A stretch of 64,000 nt of DNA, taken from NCBI GenBank assembly GCA_025506515.1, contig CM046443.1:88337281-88401280 (forward strand), in the 5' to 3' direction. The number at the start of each line of letters is the position of its first letter. Position 1 is the stretch's first letter. The notes under the pieces are model-generated. The model saw nothing but the letters and a program-made list of their open reading frames with translations. It was not told where the DNA came from and made no database searches. Source of the stretch: Flaveria trinervia. Its lineage: Eukaryota; Streptophyta; Magnoliopsida; Asterales; Asteraceae. The position numbers were made by a program, and so were the translations under genes. Positions 57,586 through 64,000 of this stretch are shown here, one piece after another.

Positions 57586-60500
57586 ATGGCACTTAACCCT
57601 TAGCACAACCAAGTCGCACTTCTTGATTCTTCAAGAGATGCCGACTTCTCTAAAATCATCTCCTTTCTCACCCAATCACCTTACTACACCACTCTTACCG
57701 TTAACCCCACTGTTTACTCCAACCACATGGCCGAATTTTGGAGAAATGGTCAAGCCAAAACCCTAAATGGGATTCGTGTACTGAGGTCCAACATTTGTGG
57801 ACAGGAGTTGATCATCACTGAACAACTTATCAGGGAGCATCTAGAGCTTCATGATGAAGGAGCTCCTACTGAATTCCCTAAGGCAGATTTGGACAACACG
57901 TACATCCTAATGGGATATGCTGGAGACATAAGCACCTACCAGAGTATGCTTATCTGTGCAGCTGCTCTAACTGTCCCTCAGATAAGGCTCACCATCTTCA
58001 AGACCTTGAAGAAGGTGTCCACCAACATCACTGGAAGGTACACTACTCTACTTCCAGGTATGATTGAGCACATAGCTGTGGTGACATCCCTGTTCACCCC
58101 ACAGGTGATGAACCCACACCAGCAACCTCCACCATAATGCCAACCCTGCCTTCTCCATCCATCATAATCACATATCAAAGACGCCCCAAACGAACCCTTG
58201 TTCAATCTACTCTGATTGAACAAGCCCCTCCTGTTCAATCTAAAAAAACTAGAGTGGAAAAATAGGCTCCCACTCAGTTTGAGGTCTCACCATCCTTCTC
58301 TTTTGACCTCAATATGGGTTTGAGTCTCCTCAGTCTCAAACCCAAAAGCCCGACACCCAAACCAGCAGCCCTCAAGATGAGTATCTACACTCTTCTAAGC
58401 AGCCAACTAGGGACAGCCCCACCATAGGCTCAATGCTTGTAGACATTGACCAAGGTCCGGGTCAGTAGGCTTAACCTCCTTATCTTTTACTGGCCTTCTT
58501 TTCAAAACTGATGAAGAGATAACATCTCTCCATGGCAATGAAGTTAATCTACAACACCCTCTTCAAGATCAACAGAGACCGGAGAAATCCCTTATCTCTA
58601 GCCCCCATGAGCAACCTATAACTGAGGTGAGTCCCACTGATGTGGAGGGGACTCATGCAGATTCAGCTGCCACTATAAAAAGTGCCTCAATGGACCTTGT
58701 GGATAGTGGTAACATATCTCAGACTGAATCTATGACAACCGAACCCTTTGATGACTTTGAAAGAGACATCATTGAGCACGGGAAACCAGGGTGCGAAGAA
58801 ACCACATCTGGTGGTGAGGCTGAACATTCCAGGTATGTTACCTTATCTCTCCGTGATTCTTCAAAAGAAGATGAGGGAAGCATGTAACTCCTCATTCAAG
58901 ACCTTCTATCTAAAGTCTCAAACCTTGAATCTTTGGTTAGGACTTTAGAAGCAAGGTCCGCCACTCAGCAACTTGAGATTGACAATCTCAAGGCCAAACT
59001 AGCTGAGAAACAGACAGAGAGCTCTGTTAGGCATGTACCTGTTCAGGTCTCATTGACTTCTTCCTCTAGCTCCTCTAGCTCTCAAGATGATGCTACCAAA
59101 AAGGGGAGAATGTTCAGAGACAAACACTTGAGGACCCACAACAGAGCCACACTTCAACTTCAACATCTTCTACTCCTATCATTATTATGTCTGAGCCATC
59201 TCAATTTATTCTTCAGATTGACTCAAAGATGCTTAGCGATCTCTAAAGACTCTTCACTAAGTTTTGTTGAGATCCTCCACTAATCAGCCAAGCCCAAATG
59301 CTGTAATGCTCTACTTTGGAGCTGAAGAGCTTCAGAGGCTGACTGCACCTTCTACCACTGTGGAAGAAGTTGGTCAACCTAAGGTCCACATGGAACCTAA
59401 GATTCATTTCAAAGGGGAAATGGGGACTGATGGCCCAGCAACTGAAACAGTTGGGACCGAATCTGCATCCCCTACAACTTCTGAAGCTGAAGTTAAAGCC
59501 TCGGAAGAACAAGCTGAATCTTCCGAAGCTGAAATGGAAGCTGCGGAAGGACTGTTTAAAATGTCCGAGGAACTGATCATTACGGATGCAATCCTTGAAA
59601 TGGCATCTGAGGTGAACATCGAGGACTTTCTGAATCTACCTCCATCCTAGACACCATCTCTACCTCTCTCACAATCAGAATCCACTCTCCAAGAACCACC
59701 ATAGTCAGGCTCTTAAAAAGAAAACGGAAAAGAAAGATGACTGCGGAAGAGCTTCAGGAAGCGGAAAAGATTGAGAAAATCAAGAAGAAAGGAAGACTTC
59801 CAACTGAGAAGTTGCTAGCTGCCAACACAAAAGCAGCTGTAGCCAATCAGGAGGCTGTCAACGATAAGATCATGGAAGAGATCATTGACCAGCTTATCCA
59901 AATAGGAGCAGCCAATGAAGAAACACTCCTGCTACCACTAGAGGAGTTGGTGAATCTGGAAAAGGAAACCCGGCTGAAACTTGAAGAAGAAGCCAGGTTA
60001 GCCTTGGAGAAAGAAGAAGAAAAACAGAAGGAAGCTGAATTGCAGTTGAGGAGAGACAGGATAAATTTCCTAATATCCAGAGGCTTTGATCTTCAATAAC
60101 TCTCTCCACACAGCGATGAGATGATCCTCTGGCTTTATAACAAAGAGCAGGATCAAATGGAGAAAGAGAGAAGAAAGGCTGGAAGAGAAAATGCAAAGGA
60201 GAAGAAGAAGAAGTAGGAAAAAGCTAGGATCACTGCAACCAGGAAACTCAGTGAAAAGTCCTGGATGAAAGACTATCTTCGGGCCCATGGCTTCTCTGGA
60301 AGGCAGGTGGGTCGCATGTCTGAGAAGACACTCCAACGGATTGTCAGTGAAATCAAGGCTGACATCCGGCTGGGAAAGAAGAAAGAGATGTACAGAAGGG
60401 TAAAGGGGATGACCTTCACTGCAACCACTCAACCACAACCTGAACCCTCACCCCTACCTTTCTCCATTAAAACCGAACCCTTCACCCCTAAACCCACATC

Positions 60501-60954
60501 CTTGCCCACATCCACTTCATCACCCCAACCACCTAAACTTCCCATCCTCCTACCAAAAACTCTTCCTAGAACCTCTGAACCTCAACCTACCCAACAACCA
60601 TCCAAACCATCCCCTTAGCCTTCTCAACATCTCTCTCTTGAGGAGTTCAATGTAATCAAGACCAAGCTCATCAAATGCACAACTCTGAGCGAAGTCTCAT
60701 GTGATGAAGATTCTGTCAACATTACCTATGTTGATGGATCCTCTTGTTCCCTCATAAGAGATCAATTTCTTGATTTACGTAGAGGAACATTGGACCAGGC
60801 AACTAGACTTCTACGCCTCAACTCATATTCATTAAATGATGAAGATAAGAAACTTAGAAGGAAACTGGTGACTCTGTTGGACACCAAGAAAGAGGACAAG
60901 ATTCCCAGTCAGTCTCTTGTGCCTAGAAAGAAAATAGTCCAGTGGAGGTTCAAT
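57586..60954 (+). pseudogene. TE6 extra 3' ORF (envelope-position gene of Sireviruses), 5' part
   Basis: A large gene after pol, where Sireviruses carry an additional, sometimes called envelope-like, ORF. It starts MALNP at 57586 and has TAG at 57601-57603. It continues with SKIISFLTQSPYYTTLTVNPTVY-type text, NHMAEFWRNGQAKTL and NTYILMGYAGD. That N-terminal domain is common in Asteraceae Sireviruses. Later parts, in shifted frames, are Ser/Thr/Pro-rich (58200-59300), a Glu-rich coiled coil (59737-60099, about 60120-60420) and a Pro-rich segment (60420-60618). I see no clear transmembrane segment or signal peptide, so the envelope label is positional only. TE7 interrupts it at 60954; it resumes at 63228. 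Confidence 0.72.
60950..60954. other. TE7 target duplication, left
   Basis: TCAAT, matching TCGAT at 63228-63232 in four of five bases. Confidence 0.65.
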
Positions 60955-61442
60955 TGTAAGGCCCCATTCCCGGGATGCCTACAGCTGGTAATTCATCGCA
61001 CATAAAACATATACTTTACATTTAATCATCAAAACATTGCAGCAGAAACATAAAACAAATGGCACTTCATTTCATCATAAAAACTTTTGCAAAATAATGC
61101 ATCGTTTGTCGGTTACAAAATTTCATTGTTGTATTACATCATAAAAGCTTTAAATAAATGGATGCCATCCAAAAGAGCTGAGCAGCTGTCTCGTACCATC
61201 CTCAGCAACCCTACCTGCCAACTGGAAAATGCATAAAAGTCAGCGTTGCTGAGTGAGTTCTAGTTTTATAGCAAAATATACTTTTCTTTCATTGAAACCC
61301 TTCATGTCAAGTGTATGTGATCATACATCATACATACATACAGATAATATCATTATTATCTTCGTCATTATTTCGTTCATACTTTCATTCATTCATCATT
61401 TCTTTCATTACTTTCATCATGACCATGAACTTTACTCTTCAT

Positions 61443-61660
61443 GCTCGTGATACTGTACCTAAGCCTATAAAAGACCTTCATCGGTGGTGCCCAGCACCAA
61501 GTGGTCACAGTACCGAAGGTAAAGTTCAGGTATACCATGTCATATGCAATGCCGTTCGTGCTCGTGATACTGGAACTAAGCCTTTAAAAGACCTTCATCG
61601 GTGGTGCCCAGCACCAGGTGGTACCGAAGACACGCGACAATGGTTCATCCATATGGTCAA
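61443..61660 (-). repeat. 117-bp tandem duplication in TE7
   Basis: GCTCGTGATACTG recurs at 61443 and 61560, each followed by GACCTTCATCGGTGGTGCCC. It is the counterpart of the 123-bp duplication in the TE3 LTR. Confidence 0.82.
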
Positions 61661-62149
61661 TCACAAAGAAAGACCCCGATGTGCATCCTCCCGGGGTAGC
61701 GAACCCGCACACCGTTGGGCTAAAACCTTTTAATGGTGTGTCCCGACATACAGTGCTTGCAAGACCTTTTTACATTCATTCATTAATGCATGCATTCATC
61801 ATCATGTTCCTCTTTCATTATCTTTCACTTTACGTTACATAATACTTCGTTCATTCATTATCATAATACGTAAAGCCATAGGAAAGATAATCATACATCA
61901 TCACAAGGAACATAAATATATCATTCATACATCATCATCCAAGGCATCATACATACATAACATACATCATGCATAACCATGCAACATCATCATCATCATG
62001 CATAAGCACACATCATTACATGCCCTACACACCATCTATGACCCCAAAGGTCAACTTTCACAACTCCCGGGGATCTCCTAGGTTAAAGCCTACATTACCA
62101 CTTTTCCGCAAAAAGTCAGAATTTTTCTAAGTGTTCATCCACATTTCCT

Positions 62150-62490
62150 ATAGTCATCCGCATTTGCTATAGTTCATCCGCATTTGATTTACTTCTTCTG
62201 CATTTCCATACTTAGTCAAATGCTCATCTGCATTGACTCACTTTGTCCGCATTGACTTAGTTGCTCATCCGCATTTCCATACTTAGTCAAATGCTCATCC
62301 GCATTGACTCACTTTGTCCGCATTCACTTACATGCTCATCCGCATTTCCACACTTAGTCAAATGCTCGTCCGCATTGACTCACTTTGTCCGCATTGACTT
62401 ACTTGTTCATCCGCATTTCCATACTTAGTCAAATGCTCATCCGCATTGACTCACTTTGTCTGCATTGACTTACTTGCTCATCCGCATTGA
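62150..62490 (-). repeat. 71-bp tandem array in TE7
   Basis: CATTTCCA(T/C)ACTTAGTC starts at 62201, 62272, 62343 and 62414, exactly 71 bp apart. Each unit contains three or four (T)CCGCATT motifs. The array sits where TE3, TE4 and TE5 have their CATGCGCC arrays. Confidence 0.92.
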
Positions 62491-63227
62491 CTTCCACACA
62501 CTTAGACAGATTTAGAAACTTATCAAGTGGATCTAAAATATCATATTCAATTTCCATACACCATTCATCATGTTCTAAGCTTAATTCTTACCCTCTAAGC
62601 CTTAGAAACACAATTAGACATCGTCAAGCATGAACATAGTCACACATCACATCATAACATCATCATACACACATTCAAGCATACGGGTCCGAAACCCATT
62701 TCAATGAAAACATACATTCAAGCATACGGGTCCGAAACCCAGTTCAATGAAAACATACATTCATGCATTTCCAGCCCCAAAATCAGTTAAAAAGCAGTAA
62801 AAGAGGGGTCCCAGAACTCACCTTTGCAGCTTTTGAGTATGGCTTCCTCCAAACTTGTTTGCAAATTGAATTCAACTGCTTAAAACCCACTAAAAACATA
62901 CCCCAAACACATACAAACACACATAAGCATAAACCCGAGGATAAGACCAGCCAAGAACACCATAAAAGCATGAATTCTTACCTTGAATTCAAACTCTTTC
63001 TTGTTCTTCCTTCAAAACCGAGAACTTGCTGCTCTTTCTCTCTCTAAAACCCGAAAATCAGAGGTGTATGTGACATATGGGTGACCATACCACCTTTTAC
63101 ACCCACTTTTCAAACATTTTGTCCTTTTGGACACTTTTTACCCCTAGACTTGGGTTTTATTTCTTTTCCTTCTTTTCTTTCACTTTATTCATTCTTTTCT
63201 TTGACCTTAAAATAACCGGGTGTTATA

Positions 63228-63232
63228 TCGAT
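63228..63232. other. TE7 target duplication, right
   Basis: TCGAT, matching TCAAT at 60950-60954 with one mismatch. Confidence 0.65.
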
Positions 63233-63750
63233 GAAACTTCTCACAACTTTGTTGTGGAAAGGGAGAACGGCGAAGTCAATAGACTTAATGCAACCTCTCT
63301 GCTACACTCCAGCAGGTTTGATATTGCTGAGTTAACAGAGAAGCCATTCTCCAACCCCTCTAACTCTGAAGCTGCTGCACTCATGAGAAATCATCTCAGT
63401 AACCTTCATCTAGCTGAGCTAACTGCGAAGGACAAGATTGAAGAAGAGTTGAGATTGAGAAGACATGAAGACAAGGAAAGACCTCATAACAAAGGCACTA
63501 CCTTTCTACAGATGGTGGAGGGTCCAGAATTGGAACCTATAGTTAGATGGGAATATGATACAGTTCCAATCAACTAACTCTTTTCAGAGGGCAAGAACAG
63601 AGGGTACATGTTATCCAAGGTGACAGACTAGACTTTTCGTCTACCAAGGATCTGTACAAACTTCTCAGCACCAAATCAGGGAAGAACAAGGAGACAGACA
63701 ATTATCTACTCTACTTGGTGCTGAAAGTTTTGAGAAGTAGAAACAAGTGA
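63228..63750 (+). pseudogene. TE6 extra 3' ORF, 3' part after TE7
   Basis: Continuation of the gene interrupted at 60954. It has SHNFVVERENGEVNRLNAT and a charged helical part (AELTAKDKIEEELRLRRHED), ending in this frame at 63577. A frameshift then leads to a frame with LDFSSTKDLYKLLSTKSGKN and a stop at 63748-63750. This looks like the natural C-terminus just before the polypurine tract. Confidence 0.7.
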
Positions 63751-63770
63751 AGTTTTGGTAGCATCAACCT

Positions 63771-63778
63771 AGGGGGAG
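63771..63778 (+). promoter_or_regulatory. TE6 polypurine tract
   Basis: AGGGGGAG, two bases before the 3' LTR start; the usual Copia plus-strand primer form. Confidence 0.88.
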
Positions 63779-63780
63779 TT

Positions 63781-64000
63781 TGTTTGATCAAGAAGAAGGC
63801 TGGTGCAACCAAAACCAATTCACTTAGACAATTTTGGTACTACATGCAAGGGCTTCCGAAGCTTAGCATGGAACTTCTGAAGGTTGTAGAGTTCTTCCGA
63901 AGACAAAGTGAATGATTAACTTCCAAAGACAGAAATCTACTTTCGAAGTCAAGTGCATACTTCTGAAGTTCAAGTCTTAGAAGAATAAGCTGAAGACCAC
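63781..64000 (+). repeat. TE6 3' LTR (start only)
   Basis: TGTTTGATCAAGAAGAAGGC and onward matches 49920-50140 with scattered substitutions. It is cut by the window end. Confidence 0.93.

Larger units (their letters stand above)
60955..63227 (-). mobile_element. TE7: solo Ty3/Gypsy LTR, antisense
   Basis: Reads on the minus strand as a complete LTR of the TE3/TE4/TE5 type: TATAACACCCGG start (TG mutated) and GGCCTTACA end. It is 2273 bp, close to the TE3 LTR length. Both LTR ends are present with no internal region, and a near-perfect 5-bp duplication flanks it, so it is a solo LTR left by LTR-LTR recombination. Open frames inside are incidental. It contains a 117-bp duplication and a 71-bp tandem array. 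Confidence 0.88.
49920..64000 (+). mobile_element. TE6: Ty1/Copia, Sirevirus-like, runs past the window end
   Basis: Starts TGTTGGATCAAG and has an 839-bp 5' LTR, primer site, gag, then protease, integrase, RT and RNase H in Copia order. A long extra ORF follows pol, then a polypurine tract and the first 220 bp of the 3' LTR (63781-64000). An extra ORF after pol, a coiled-coil Gag and the VDDIIFGSSN RT motif fit the Sirevirus (SIRE/Maximus) lineage. It sits inside TE5 integrase and is itself interrupted by TE7. Confidence 0.92.

Noticed and set aside
59243..60438. Minus-strand open frames opposite the TE6 extra ORF
   Set aside because: Antisense shadows of the Glu/Lys-rich coding strand; composition follows from it.
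61253..61842. Plus-strand open frames within TE7
   Set aside because: They are antisense to a solo LTR and follow its tandem duplication.
62150..62490. Evenly spaced repeats resembling a CRISPR array
   Set aside because: Direct repeats of 71 bp with no unique spacers, inside a plant LTR; a tandem repeat, not CRISPR.

Overview
The window is repeat-rich nuclear DNA of a higher plant. Almost all of it is LTR retrotransposons, with one CACTA DNA transposon and the end of a probable Helitron. I found no host gene, rRNA or functional tRNA gene that I can support. The style of the Gag proteins, the Sirevirus-type extra gene and the 2 to 2.7 kb Ty3/Gypsy LTRs suggest a eudicot, perhaps a member of the daisy family (Asteraceae); that placement is an impression, not a proof. 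Nearly every transposon gene is broken by stops, frameshifts or deletions, so this reads as silent heterochromatin-like DNA.

Layout. 1-9980: TE1, a Ty3/Gypsy chromovirus whose 5' LTR is cut by the window edge. 9981-11075: spacer with four copies of a 179-bp tandem repeat. 11076-22342: TE2, a full-length Ty3/Gypsy chromovirus with both LTRs and a 5-bp target duplication (TCTCC). It carries an intact extra ORF upstream of gag. 22402-28297: TE3, a truncated Ty3/Gypsy element that loses the end of pol and most of its 3' LTR. 28298-31477: the 3' part of a CACTA (En/Spm) element with TNP2-like and TNPA-like gene remnants and a CACTA terminus. 31481-31801: TA-rich microsatellite. 31802-33333: a GC-richer stretch ending in a Helitron-type 3' terminus. 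33334-35063: AT-rich spacer with a 42-bp tandem repeat.

35064-64000 is a nest four levels deep. TE4 (Gypsy, from 35064) has TE5 (related Gypsy, from 43974) inserted 24 bp before the end of its 3' LTR. TE5 is split in its integrase by TE6 (Ty1/Copia, Sirevirus-like, from 49920). TE6 is split in its extra 3' gene by TE7, an antisense solo Gypsy LTR (60955-63227). The right-hand remainders of TE6, TE5 and TE4 lie outside the window.

How the genes work together. In each Gypsy element gag makes the particle protein, and pol supplies protease, reverse transcriptase, RNase H and an integrase with a C-terminal chromodomain-like tail. In the Copia element the order is protease, integrase, reverse transcriptase, RNase H, followed by an envelope-position ORF. 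Primer sites for initiator tRNA-Met sit just after each 5' LTR. The most notable observations are two GT-AG introns inferred inside Gypsy gag/pol, one placed so that splicing would decide Gag versus Gag-Pol. Others are a tRNA-like Pol III unit inside the TE1 LTRs, short-motif arrays at matching places in the LTRs of TE3, TE4, TE5 and TE7, and a CTTC(C/G)GAAG motif scattered through TE6.
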